A DNA stretch of 64,000 bases from Theodoxus fluviatilis (GCA_034096865.1 JAWQFJ010005888.1:1-64000), one strand, 5' to 3'; positions 22,801 to 31,735 are shown, counted from the stretch's first letter. Notes: generated from the sequence alone by a model not told the origin. Translations and numbers: made by a program.

Positions 22801-23651
22801 CATTAGCACCCGTCTGGGCAACAATTTGTCACTTCATGGCATCTGATCAATAAGAAGGGGTGGGCGAGTTGAACAGATGGATGAATGTATGAATAAATGA
22901 ATGAATTGGATGGATGCATAGGACCATTTCGAAAAAAGAAGCAGGCATATATTATGTAATCATTTACAAACAAGGTTAATACATGTTTTTGTCATCAATA
23001 CATACTATTACTACATTCAGACATGTTCACATAAGCTAGATGAATGCAGAAATGAAAGAATTAAATGATTGCGAAAGCGGGGACAGCAAATTCATTCGGC
23101 TAATTCAGCCTGAATGCTCACTTTTTAAAGTACAAAGTTCACAGCAACTGGATTTTTGCTCAAATAATATACCAATGCACATGTTGCATGCACTCACAAA
23201 CATGTAGACTGTCATCCCTACCATACAATATTACTAGTACTACTTAAACTTTGTTATCCTTTCCGCCAAAAGTCTTTATGAATACTATTGTTCTAATTAA
23301 CTTGTTGAAATTAAATTGTTACCTACACGATAAATCTACTAACGACCAACTGAAGTACACTTGTCACTGTACTCGCGAGGACAATGATAACGTAAGTTAC
23401 GTCGTAACATGCGCATCAGCAGTAGAACAGTTGAGTTTCGTCTACAGTATTTGAGTTTCGCCCTGATAATTTCCGTTTCGCTCTACGCTAAGCCATTATT
23501 CACTAAATGTCGCGAACACAGTGCTTGCTGATAACCAAAACAAACTACTCGGTAGCTCTTACCATTTCACACGGCAAGAGGCATGAATGGGAATGGAAAG
23601 TGCCGGGACAAGGCAGGACGCCGCAAAGACGAGAAGAATCTTGGCCTGCAT
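13794..23651 (-). CDS. Small secreted cysteine-rich protein, five exons, 160 aa
   Basis: Spliced CDS: 23651-23563, 21846-21738, 18552-18439, 17651-17573, 13885-13794 (89+109+114+79+92 = 483 nt, 160 codons plus stop). Each junction has GT...AG and the phases agree (2, 0, 0, 1). The product starts MQAKILLVFAASCLVPALS, a signal peptide, so it should be secreted. The mature part has eight cysteines (26, 36, 56, 63, 101, 123, 149, 157), enough for four disulphides, and an N-C-T glycosylation sequon near the end. Motifs GGEKCLY, TPVKHYVDDLTFTF and WYAVLDYGTNYCNLHNL look strongly conserved. I recall similar uncharacterised secreted proteins in fish and invertebrates but cannot name the family. A TATA-like box lies 60 bp upstream and a poly(A) signal lies downstream. 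The introns (787 to 3687 bp) are packed with repeats. Confidence 0.88.
14019..14893 (+). repeat. TCAAGGTCA-rich dispersed repeat, copy 1
   Basis: About 870 bp, starting AGAAGGGCAAAGCCCATACG-ACTCACATGC and ending GCATGTGAGTC. The outer ACTCACATGC/GCATGTGAGT pair is inverted. Inside are about a dozen TCAAGGTCA/TGACCTTGA motifs, several overlapping as direct repeats without spacer, and near the end a GGACGGACG short-repeat block of variable length. The copy lies in intron 4 of the secreted-protein gene, opposite in direction to transcription. The 63-codon ORF found in all three copies reflects their similarity; the stops elsewhere argue against coding. Confidence 0.85.
14951..15141 (-). repeat. 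(ATCC)n-tailed repeat
   Basis: Minus-strand copy with a GGATGGGTGGATGG tail at 14953 and the GTAGGGAGACGCGGTGGG block at 15097. Well preserved. Confidence 0.8.
15705..15885 (-). repeat. (ATCC)n-tailed repeat, diverged
   Basis: Minus-strand copy with GGATGGATGG at 15713, GGCCTATCAGCCTTTGAAGG, and a GTGGGTCAATTCTTG head near 15857. Confidence 0.75.
16429..16896. repeat. Long inverted repeat: two 195-bp arms, 78-bp loop
   Basis: Arm 16429-16623 and the reverse complement of 16702-16896 agree with only scattered mismatches. The arms cover the start codon region of the piggyBac transposase remnant. RNA from either strand would fold into a long hairpin. Confidence 0.9.
16513..16629 (+). pseudogene. 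piggyBac transposase N-terminal fragment (38 codons)
   Basis: ATG at 16513 opens a very acidic segment (MAELDPDEERIFEILFDSDS, then EEEF) typical of piggyBac transposase N-termini, stopped by TGA at 16627-16629. The same segment is present inverted in the second arm. Confidence 0.65.
16907..17070 (+). pseudogene. piggyBac transposase fragment (start of DDE_Tnp_1_7 region)
   Basis: VDLMVDETNRYAGQV followed by SRVSQWHSTR resembles the segment in which piggyBac transposases begin their core domain. It is out of frame with what precedes it (LDAFHLYFN then a stop), and nothing of the core follows. Confidence 0.6.
17329..17440 (-). repeat. Dispersed repeat shared with 12631-12750
   Basis: It starts exactly at the right TTAA of the piggyBac element (plus strand CTTACTCTTGTTGAGGCAAT). 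Confidence 0.7.
17573..17651 (-). CDS. Secreted protein gene, exon 4
   Basis: Acceptor TTCTACAG, donor CACAG/GTGAAA. It encodes GYSTSETWYAVLDYGTNYCN and LHNLIT, contributing cysteine 123. This is the most conserved-looking segment of the protein. Confidence 0.88.
18186..18362 (+). repeat. tRNA-derived SINE
   Basis: The head has a perfect pol III A-box-like motif (TGGCCGAGTGG) in a class II tRNA context (GTTAGCGCACTGGA). A central block GCATCCTTGAGCAAGATGCT then TTAACTTGCATTGCTTC follows. This is the best preserved of four copies here. It lies in intron 3 of the secreted-protein gene, antisense to it. Confidence 0.8.
18439..18552 (-). CDS. Secreted protein gene, exon 3
   Basis: Acceptor CGTACAG, donor GAT/GTAAGT (consensus). 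Thirty-eight codons in phase 0 at both ends, with TPVKHYVDDLTFTFHPSGST followed by CGVD and cysteine 101. Confidence 0.88.
19240..19388 (+). mobile_element. LINE 3' end with (TTGAAC)n tail
   Basis: TATGAAATAAATTGTGCCGT, then AATACGGCACCC and three TTGAAC units. A poly(A)-like signal directly followed by a short tandem tail matches LINE 3' ends. No coding part is kept. Confidence 0.55.
20205..20272 (-). repeat. (ATCC)n-tailed repeat, truncated
   Basis: Only the tail and the GGCCTATCAGGGCTTTATAAGG part remain. Confidence 0.6.
21275..21510 (-). repeat. (ATCC)n-tailed repeats, two or three nested partial copies
   Basis: GGATGGATGAATGGATGG (21396) and GGATGGATGGAGTTTTACTG (21457) are two tails. 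A third, older body lies at 21275-21395 (CCCATCAGCCTGTATGGGCC). Copies appear to have inserted into one another. Confidence 0.65.
21738..21846 (-). CDS. Secreted protein gene, exon 2
   Basis: Acceptor TTTTTTAG, donor GCT/GTGAGT. It encodes TFGMSCSDVSSALVQQMKTW and GTADNCKNGGEKCLYA; cysteines 36, 56 and 63. Phase 2 in, phase 0 out. Confidence 0.88.
22356..22540 (-). repeat. (ATCC)n-tailed repeat
   Basis: GGATGGATGGATGGAGTTTT tail, then GGGAGACGCGGTGGGTC near 22496. Lies in intron 1 of the secreted-protein gene. Confidence 0.75.
23563..23651 (-). CDS. Secreted protein gene, exon 1 (signal peptide)
   Basis: ATG at 23651, donor GTAAGA at 23562. It encodes 29 residues: a lysine, a hydrophobic core ILLVFAASCLVPAL and a small-residue cleavage region before the first mature cysteine. 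This is the only ATG in frame after the predicted cap site. Confidence 0.85.
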
Positions 23652-23680
23652 GATGATGATCTGAATTCAACCGCAGTTAG

Positions 23681-23716
23681 TATCTGACAGGCTCCCAGGA
23701 TCGACTGCTTTTATCC
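23681..23716 (-). promoter_or_regulatory. Core promoter of the secreted-protein gene
   Basis: GGGATAAAAGC (minus strand, 23716-23706) is a TATA-like box. TCAGATA about 25 bp downstream fits an initiator, giving a 5' leader of about 30 nt before the ATG at 23651. Confidence 0.55.
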
Positions 23717-23719
23717 CTG

Positions 23720-24370
23720 AGCTGTTTGTTGCATAAGAGTTTATGGTGCACGTGACTCAACAGCTAAAGCTGGTAAAATTGTCGGTCAAATTCCGCTCGG
23801 TCCGGGTCAGGTTGCTCTTGAACCAACAACATAGCGATCCGTAGTTGTGAATGATAAAATGAGCATTTGGAGTAGTGTCCCTTAGCTAGCACAGCCTCTC
23901 GCGGAAAAGTTCGAAATGAACCACAGCCATAGGATCTTTGCTACAGCTGCCTGAACGCTGAGGATTTTCTTCCGTCACTGCACATGACATGTATTATGGC
24001 TGCGGACGAGTAGAAATGAGCTCTTCGAGCCTATGCTGAATGTTGCAAGGTCATAGCAGTTTGAGTTTGAAATATGTGAGTAAGTAGAGAAATGCTGCAT
24101 TCACCTCAGCGGTATTCATAGAAACAACCCTTGAATTTCTTGATGAGTATTTCTTCTGCACACCATTTGAAGAAGTACTGCTAATATGTCACACTTCGAA
24201 AAGTAATAGTGTTGGGCAATCTCAGTTGTTCTCATACAACTAAAGTCTATAAAGGTTAATCCCAGGCAGTGAAGTACCGTTCATCTATTATTCATTTTTG
24301 TGCACAACATGGCTTCCCCAGTGTTACTTGCCATGACTAACCTCTCTACCTCTCTCTCTCTCTCTCTCTC
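23720..24370. other. Upstream flank, no gene seen
   Basis: Unique-looking sequence upstream of the secreted-protein gene, with no ORF of note. A CT run lies at 24348-24371. Confidence 0.5.
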
Positions 24371-24373
24371 CAC

Positions 24374-24576
24374 CCCTGTGGGTTCGGGGTAAGAATTGAC
24401 CCACTGTGTCTTCCTACTGGACTTCGTAAGAGGCAAATAACTAGGGACACCGTGACTTGATTTTCGTTTACTCTAAACTGGTGTAGTGATTTTCATGCTT
24501 AGTGGCCTTACATAGCCTACAAAGGCTGATAGGTTGTAAAACTCCATCCATTCATTCATCCATCCATCCATCCATC

Positions 24577-24616
<40 letters not shown>
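24374..24616 (+). repeat. (ATCC)n-tailed repeat followed by C and CT tracts
   Basis: All family landmarks are present from CCTGTGGGTTCGGGGTAAG (24374). The tail runs into a C run (24578-24588) and (CT)n to 24616. Confidence 0.8.
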
Positions 24617-24617
<1 letters not shown>

Positions 24618-25287
24618 GTTGACAAATGGTAAGTTGTGGGCAGTTGTCATCACACTCCCTCAAGCTAAAAGTGTGATGCATTGTAATGGAGACTTTAGAC
24701 AGTGCTGCTATGACAGAAATACTGGGCTGAACCGTCTGAGTTGCAGTTGAGTGGAATCGTGCCTTAATACCATGGAATGATCTTGAAAATTTGTTTTATG
24801 AATGAATATATGCAAAGTAGAATTTATGGGGCATGAAAGGAATGAGGGCATTCTGGTAATAAAGGTTCCCCACTCCATACTTCCTTTACCTTGTTGGTGT
24901 TCACTCTGTGTATATTGTGGAATTAGTGTGTAGAAGGGCACTCTCTCTCTTTCTCTCTCCCTCTTTTCTCTCTCTCTCTCTCTCTGTTTATCATGTGCGT
25001 TTTCTTCCTAGCCCTTTCTGGCTGCATTTTGACCTGGCTTTTGACCTCTGGCCATGTCAAAACAACGCTGACCAGAGGTGCAGCTATGGGTCAGCCTCTC
25101 TTATCAGTTATCTGTAGGGGCATCGCAGGCTGTCAGGCCATCAGCATATAAACTGCCTCCACCATTGTCCCTTGGTTTTAATTCTACCATTGTTGTGCTA
25201 ATGGTAATTGACCCATTCTTCTGTTAATGGTAATTCCCCTATTGTTCTGTTGATTGTAATTAGAATGTAGTGCTTTGATTAGTGTTG

Positions 25288-25675
25288 TTGGTGTAATAGA
25301 GCTGAGCTCCCTGCATGCTGGGGAGCAGATGTGTTTGGAGAGGGAGACCGGTCAGGAGAGGCGAGCGGAGCAGATGTGCCTGTCTTGCAGTCTCGCTTGG
25401 TCTCCAAGTTTGTGCGAGCTAGAATAAAACATGTACCCTTCACCAAAAGAACCCGGGTTTGTCCTGCTAAACGGAGTTTGTCCTGCTACATTGGAGTAGA
25501 GAGATGTTCCCCTCTCTATAGCTCCAAGCCTTCAGCCTGCAATGTGCCAACTATACCACAGATGCTTGATGATTGACGCTATGATTGATGTTGATGATTG
25601 ATGCTGATGATCGATGTTAATGAGAACTACTGTGTATGCCTCCATCCCCCACCCACCCCTCTGTTTCTTTCTTTT

Positions 25676-25712
<37 letters not shown>

Positions 25713-26405
25713 TATACCACAGCACTCGGACCACTCCTTTTCAACCTGTGTCAGAAGTGGGATACACGCGCTAAAGCAGGACAAATTTCCACCATGCCGG
25801 GCAAAGGGAAAAAGGGTTGTCAGCCGCCACCAGAGGAGGACGCCCGAGCGTACACGTCGCCCGCTCCTCATGTGGCACCGGTATGGACAGTGATGCCACC
25901 CCCAACCCTACCAGTCTTCAGCGGGGGAGACGGGGTGAAGACGTTTATCGCTGAAGCAAGACGAGTGCTTCAAGCACTTCGGATGGGGGAAGGCATGAGT
26001 GCCGACTTCGTAATTAGGCACCTTGAGGGCCCTGCCAAAATCGAAGTCATCAGCAGAGAACCGGAGACGCCGGAGGAAGTGTTCCACATCCTTCAGGAGG
26101 TTTTTGGCGACTGTCGCCCGTTGCAGTCTCCTCCAGGCTTTCCATACCCGGCGACAGGGGCCTTGCGAGGGGATACTGGAGTACAGTCACTCGTTGCAGG
26201 CTCTGGCAGCAAGGATCAGGCGCCACCGGCATGCCCCTCTGGATGCTGCACTGATCCGGGATCAGTTCGTCGTCGGCCTCCAACCCCCATCTCTCTGACG
26301 AGACATGGAGAGATTTGTGAGGGATCGAGAGTATTGCGATTTCCTGGAGGTGAGGGCGGAGGCGATGCGCTGGATGAGGCAAGATGGCGCCCTTTCCCAG
26401 CACAG
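25288..26405 (+). mobile_element. Ty3/gypsy-type LTR and gag fragment
   Basis: LTR-like sequence from about 25288 contains an AATAAA at 25421. It runs to a primer-site-like TGTCAGAAGTGGGAT (25749-25763), the same tRNA-Leu-type site as in the large element. A gag frame starts at ATG 25794 and shows the retrotransposon Gag pattern (LPVFSGG then FVIRHLEGPAKIEV). Near 26115 the gag frame shifts (it continues in the +1 frame as GILEYSHSLQALAARI and RDQFVVGLQPPSL) and it ends near 26400. No pol or 3' LTR follows. The exact LTR ends are uncertain. Confidence 0.65.
25562..25709 (+). mobile_element. Poly(A)-tailed retroposon with 13-bp target duplication
   Basis: AACTATACCACAG occurs at 25549-25561 and again at 25710-25722. 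Between them are about 148 bp ending in AATT and a run of about 27 A. That is the signature of LINE-machinery-mediated retroposition into the LTR/leader. The body (TGATGATTGA-rich) has no homology I recognise. Confidence 0.8.
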
Positions 26406-28007
26406 AAAGTGGGAATGGTCCTGGACTTCGCGGAGAACTTCGCTTGTCAGTACCAGGTCAGTATTTACTATTATCCTGGTAAATTAAATACAGTGAATAG
26501 ATATCTTGGTCAGAGTAGTTTTGTCTTAGATTTCCTTTAAATTAAATGCAATTGCTTTACTCTTATCCATAAGTTTTGTGTATTTTGTCTTTTTCAGGAT
26601 GAAATCCAGGCCGCCCACTGGCACCATGCGCAGGCGACGGTCCACCCCATCGTTGCCTACTACGCCTGCCCGACCTGTGGTGATTGCATGACAGTGTCGC
26701 TGGTGTTTCTGTCTGATGACAAAACACATGACTTCAACGCCGTCCACGCCTTCACTACACTGGCTGTTCAACACCTCCATGCTGCTCGAGGCCTTCCAGT
26801 CGAGGCAGTTGTTCAGTGGACTGATGGCTGTGCAAGCCAATACAAGTCAAAAGGTAATTTAGATCGACGCGTTTACGGCAGATTATCCCATGCATAGATT
26901 CTGGTTCGATTTATCACAGTGCCTGAGACAATGAATTGATTTCTCTTTGTTGACTGGCAACATAATACTTACAGAAGGTTCTAATGTATTTTTCAGGTCC
27001 CTTCTCTGACATCAGCTGCGCCATCCAGGACCACAGCTGCACCCTCGAGCATCATTACTTTGGCTCAAGGCATGGGAAGGGGCCCTCAGATGGTGAGAGT
27101 GCCGTTGTGAAGCACCATGCCTCCATGGCAATGAAGACCTTGCGTGCGGTCATCAAGTCAGCAAAGGATTTATTTGAATACTGTGTTGCGAGCGCATTGA
27201 ACAAACAGCCTCCTGAAGAAGATGATCCTGATTGCCAGCATCCCCCAGGTGAGGAACCAAAGAGCCAGCATTTTCTACGGACTTTCTTCTTCGTCAAATC
27301 TGAGGACATTGATAGACACAGAAACCGTGATGTCAAGACGGTGAAGGGGACGAGGTCGCTCCATGCTGTGAGGTGTCTGGAGCCCAACGTGATCCAGACA
27401 CGTGAGCTGACCTGCTTCTGTGATGCCTGCAGGACTGGCATGGGAGACTGCAACAACACGGAAGTGGTAGGGAAATGGCAGGAGCAGACTTTAAAGCAGC
27501 CTGGTCAGAGAGCAGTCCAGCCTGTGCCGCAGCATCAACAGCCTGCACCACAACCGCCCCAACAGCAACAGCCTGTGCCACAGCCTGCGCCACAACAGCA
27601 ACAGCCTGTGCCACAGCCTGGGCCACAACAGCAACAGCCTGGGCCACAACAGCAACACCCTGTGCCACAGCCTGGGCCACAACAGCAACAACAGCCTGGG
27701 CCACAATGTTCAGCAACAACAGCCTGCGCCACAACAGCCTGCGCCGCAACAGCCTCTGGAAGTCGGAACCTGGGTCCAAGTGAACTTCAAAGGGCACAAC
27801 CGCACTGTTCCCTTCTTTGAAAAGGTCGCGGAGGTGGACCTCGATGCTGGGGACATAAAGGTGCACTACCTAAAGTATCGCCCAGACTCGGGCACGTATG
27901 TGTGGGCGGACGAAAGCTGGCTGCCGGCATACCACCCTGTCATCAGGATTGACCCTCCAGCTCTGGCACCTGGCCGGGGAGTAGCCTACTACATTAATGC
28001 AGTGTAG
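25794..28007 (+). CDS. Gag-headed, transposase-like spliced ORF with Gln/Pro-rich tail
   Basis: Predicted exons 25794-26456, 26598-26853 and 26997-27820 (or 28007 after a frame shift). Donors and acceptors are GT/AG and phases match (0, 1). Residues 1-105 are Gag-like. Residues 106-205 read a shifted frame of the same gag. From VGMVLDFAENFACQYQ onward the protein matches, by recollection, an uncharacterised family common in cnidarians and molluscs, with WTDGCASQYKSKGPFSDIS and FGSRHGKGPSDGES, a pattern suggesting a nuclease or transposase fold. A Cys cluster (TCFCDACRTGMGDC) and a long Q/P repeat follow. The conserved C-terminus (VNFKGHNRTVPFF, YVWADESWLP) is in another frame, ending with TAG at 28005. 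Alternatively the gag is unrelated and a host exon begins at 26406 after a CAG acceptor. Function unknown. Confidence 0.5.
26598..26853 (+). CDS. Transposase-like gene, middle exon
   Basis: Acceptor GTCTTTTTCAG, donor AAAAG/GTAATT. 85 codons plus one base: DEIQAAHWHHAQATVHPIVA, ACPTCGDC and WTDGCASQYKSKG. Good splice sites and a clean frame make this the firmest part of the model. Confidence 0.7.
26997..27820 (+). CDS. Transposase-like gene, last exon with Q/P-rich repeat
   Basis: Acceptor TGTATTTTTCAG. It encodes SRHGKGPSDGESAVVKHH, an acidic PPEEDDPD linker, FFFVKSEDIDRHRNRD, a Cys-rich segment and then tandem QQQQPVPQPGPQ-type units (27510-27720). The frame seems to slip in this repeat near 27705: the downstream conserved C-terminal segment (27740-28007) is in the +1 frame. 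Confidence 0.65.
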
Positions 28008-28129
28008 ACTGTCTCACCAGACTTGTTTCCTTGGCTTCTAGTCAGGGAGTGAGTGGTCAACTTCTTAGACTGTATGCCTTTTCCTCTGTGTTCCAAGAAA
28101 TGACTAGTCATTTTTTTCTTCTCGTTTTT
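28008..28129 (+). other. Probable 3' untranslated start of the transposase-like gene
   Basis: Short T-rich segment between the last stop and the TCAAGGTCA repeat. No AATAAA here; the next plus-strand signal is at 29076-29081, beyond the repeat. Confidence 0.4.
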
Positions 28130-29016
28130 GACTCACATGCGAAGCAAAAGTGAGTCTATGTACTGAGCCGTGTCGTCCGTCCGTCCGGGCGTCCGTCCGT
28201 CCGTCCGGGCGTCCGTCCGTCCGGGCGTCCGTCCGTCCGGGCGTCCGTAAAAACCTTAAACGTTGGATTTTTCTCGGAGACTATTAAGTCTATCAACACC
28301 AAATGTGGCATGATGGTGTATGATTACAAGGCCTCAAAAAACATACATAGTGACTTGACCTTGCTTCAAGGTCAAGGTCACAGGAGCCATAAATGTGGTC
28401 TCAAAAACAGTCATTTTTCACATTTTCCCAATTTTCTCCCACGTTATTGAGAATGGCGACCTTAGCTACAAGTGGTATATAGGTCAAAGCAAGCCCTATC
28501 TTTTGATACCAGTTTGGTTGACCTTGCTTCAAGGTCAAGGTCACAGGAGCTCTTCAAAGTTGGATTGTATACATATTTTGAAGTGACCTTGACCCTGAAC
28601 TATGGAAGATAACTGCTTCAAACTTAATAATTATGTGGGGCACATGTTATACTTTCATCATGATACACATTTGGTCACATATCATCAAGGTCAAGGTCAC
28701 TTTGACCCTTATGAAATGTGACCAAAATGGGGTAGTGAACCACTAAAAGTGACTATATCTCATGGTAGAAAGTGCCAATAAGCACCATTGTGCTTCCTAT
28801 GTCTTGAATTAACAGCTTTGTGTTGCATGACCTTGGATGACCTTGACCTTGGGTCAAGGTCACATGTATTTTGTTAGGAAAAATGTGTAAAGCATTTCTA
28901 TGATGTCATTGGTAGGTTTAGTTGTTTGACCTTGACCTTGAAGTTCACCTGAAGGTCAAGGTCATATAAAGGTCAAGGTCAAGCATGTGAGTCGTATGGG
29001 CTTTGCCCTTCTTGTT
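28130..29016 (-). repeat. TCAAGGTCA-rich dispersed repeat, copy 2 (inverted)
   Basis: Reverse orientation of copy 1, nearly full length. The GGACG block is longer (28170-28250). TCAAGGTCA motifs are at the same internal positions. Directly downstream of the transposase-like gene and possibly in its 3' UTR. Confidence 0.88.
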
Positions 29017-29325
29017 CTTTCTTCAATTTTGCCACAACATGCTTGTTTGCTTTTTAAAGGATACTTGTGGATTCAAATAAAGTAATCACAATGGCATGTC
29101 AAGCAGTTTTAATGTTTTGTTTATGGAAGGTGGGTGAAAGTGTGAATGTGGTGTCTTTGTTACGCGGCAAATACAATTTTATACACTGGTAACATTTCCT
29201 TGCAATTGAACATAGGTTCATTCAGAAAGGTTTTCTACACTGCTATGTCTTTATTTCACATGATGATGCTGGTTAACATCAACTTCCTAAGAAGTGTGTC
29301 ATTTGATGACACTTTTACAACACAA
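29017..29325. other. Spacer between two inverted repeats, with AATAAA
   Basis: 309 bp of unique sequence. A plus-strand AATAAA at 29076-29081 could end transcripts of the gene upstream. Confidence 0.5.
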
Positions 29326-30187
29326 AACAAGAAGGGCAATGCCCATACGACTCACATGCTTGACCTTGACCTTTACATGACATTGACCTTCAGGTGACCC
29401 TCAAGGTCAAACAACTAAACCTACCAATGACATCATACACAAAGAAATGCTCTACACGTTTTTCCTACCAAAATACATGTGACCTTGACCCAAGGTCAAG
29501 GTCATCCAAGGTCATGCAACACAAAGCTGTCAATTCAAGACATAGGAAGCACAATGGTGCTTATTGGCACTTTCTACCATGAGATATAGTCACTTTTAGT
29601 GGTTCACTACCCCATTTTGGTCACATTTCATAAGGGTCAAAGTGACCTTGACCTTGATGATATGTGACCAAATGTGTCTCATGATGAAAGCATAACATGT
29701 GCCCCACATAATTATTAAGTTTGAAACAGTTATCTTCCATAGTTCAGGGTCAAGGTCACTTCAAAATATGTATACAATCCAACTCTGAAGAGCTCCTGTG
29801 ACCTTGACCTTGAAGCAAGGTCAACCAAACTGGTATCAATAGATAGGGCTTGCTTTGACCTATATACCACTTGTAGCTGAGGTCGCCATTCTCAATAACG
29901 TGGGAGAAAATTGGGAAAATGTGAAAAATGACTGTTTTTGAGACCACATTTATGGCTCCTGTGACCTTGACCTTGAAGCAAGGTCAAGTCACTATGTATG
30001 TTTTTTGAGGCCTTGTCATCATACACCATCATGCCACATTTGGTGTTGATAGACTTAATAGTCTCCGAGAAAAATCCAACGTTTAAGTTTTTTACGGACG
30101 GACGGACGGACGGACGGACGGACGCCCGCCCGGACGGACGACACGGCTCAGTACATAGACTCACTTTTGCTTCGCATGTGAGTCAAA
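29326..30187 (+). repeat. TCAAGGTCA-rich dispersed repeat, copy 3
   Basis: Same orientation as copy 1 and inverted relative to copy 2. Start AACAAGAAGGGCAATGCCC, end GCATGTGAGTC. One internal CAAGGT unit is missing near 29404 compared with copy 1, and the GGACGGACG block is short (30094-30137). Confidence 0.88.
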
Positions 30188-31317
30188 AATATCAAAATGC
30201 CATCCCGTGTATTCTTAAAATACAATGGTCTTTAACTACCATTTTGTAGTACTATTGGTTTGAATTTTGTGTCTATGTTACGCGGCCAATTTTCCTATTG
30301 GCCGCTCATTTCCAGACCTCTGGAGCCTGTATTCTTGTCTAAGTTATCTTTTCACCTGCATAACTCATTGCATCCATTGTTAGGCTTTATGAAAAAGTGC
30401 ATTGCAGACTATTTAAAGCAACTTTTTTTTTGCACCACCATGTCACACTTTTAGGCCCAGTTTCTGAGACAGACCCCCATCCATCCATCCATCCATATCC
30501 GTGAACCAAAAGTCTTAGATCTGTGCTTTTGTTTGGATGTGCATCTGTCTGAAAACCCAGCAGCCAGGGAGCCTGCTGATGACGGGGTCTTTGAGCGGCT
30601 CCGGTTGTATTCTACTCTTGTGTCATTCGCTAAGTGTGCACTCTCTGTGGACTGACATTCAGCTGGCAGGTTCGCTCAGCTGCCTGCACCTAGACTTTTC
30701 CCAGTTGTTGTTTTTTTCTTTTTCAGGAAGAAATTGTCACACTGAGATTACTAACTCACAGAAGAGTTTGTCTGTGATGTCCTTTGACTTGTATCATGCT
30801 CCAATGTAATTTGCAGCCATTTTGCTGACAATGTAATACTGTATATATATCAGCTTCAGATGCGTTCCTGCAAAATAAGTCCCTTCAGAAAAGTATATGT
30901 AGTGATGTCTCACTATGTTGCACTGAATTTGCCATAGTTTCTGTTCCTTCCTATTTAAATTGTATGTTAAATGGTAAACTAGACAAAAACATCAGCTGCA
31001 CCCTCCAGCTTTTAAGCTTTATCAGGCACAGCTTAATCAGAGAATACTTGGAAAAAGTAGTAAATTTTAGAATTATCATAGATGATGATAATAGATGGTT
31101 TCTGCCCCTCCAAAAGCACTTTTTATAATTAATTATTTATCTGAAGCCCTATTCTTTTCAATTTTTCCACAAAAGTCGCAGACTTTGTGCTATAAAAAAA
31201 GAAGACCTAATACAAGAAGTTCCATTGTGTTGTGCAAAAGTGGGGCATTCCCTTCTGATTTTAGGTCAGCACTTTCCACTAAAGATTTTTAAGACCTGAT
31301 TACTCACATAGACAATG
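30188..31317. other. Intergenic, no gene seen
   Basis: AT-rich, with a short (CATC)n at 30478-30495 and a TATATA stretch near 30841. ORFs are short and featureless. Confidence 0.5.
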
Positions 31318-31735
31318 TAAACGTAGCTGGCTGGGGCTTGTCCATAGGATGAACGATGGTAAAACCCCGAAGGACCTGCTTTATGGTGAACTAAAATCCA
31401 GCAGGAGATCAGCTGGTCACCTACAGGTGAGATTTGAGGATGTCTGCAAGCGGGACCTAAAGGTGCTTGGCAGTACCATCTGGGGTTGGTAGGAGGTTAG
31501 AAACCACACCTGTTGGAGAGATGAGCTCTGGAGAGAAAGATGAGACTCTGGAGGTTGGAGGAGAAGAGATGCACTCCATGGAAGAACAGGTTGTGCCGAG
31601 ATGACACCAGCACCTTCAAGTGCAACTGCTGTGATAAGGATTGCCACTCCAGGATTAGACTGCACAGTCACTGCAGGATCTGCTGCCAGACGGCAACTCC
31701 AGGACCAGAATCCATGGTTAGACATATCTGAGAGA
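31318..31735 (+). mobile_element. LINE polymerase C-terminal fragment D
   Basis: HRMNDGKTPKDLLYGELKSS then RFEDVCKRDLKVL, a stop at 31488, and in another frame RLWRLEEKRCTPWKNRLC with a terminal zinc-finger-like FKCNCCDKDCHSRIRLHSHC. This order is the typical end of one class of animal LINE polymerases. Truncated at both ends and broken. Confidence 0.75.

Noticed and set aside
27333..27866. 177-codon minus-strand ORF across the Q/P repeat
   Set aside because: It is a shadow of the plus-strand Q/P coding repeat, whose frame joins to spliced upstream exons.
14453..29947. A 63-codon ORF present in all three TCAAGGTCA repeat copies
   Set aside because: Its conservation follows from overall copy similarity; its residues simply translate the TCAAGGTCA motifs and neighbouring frames are equally conserved.
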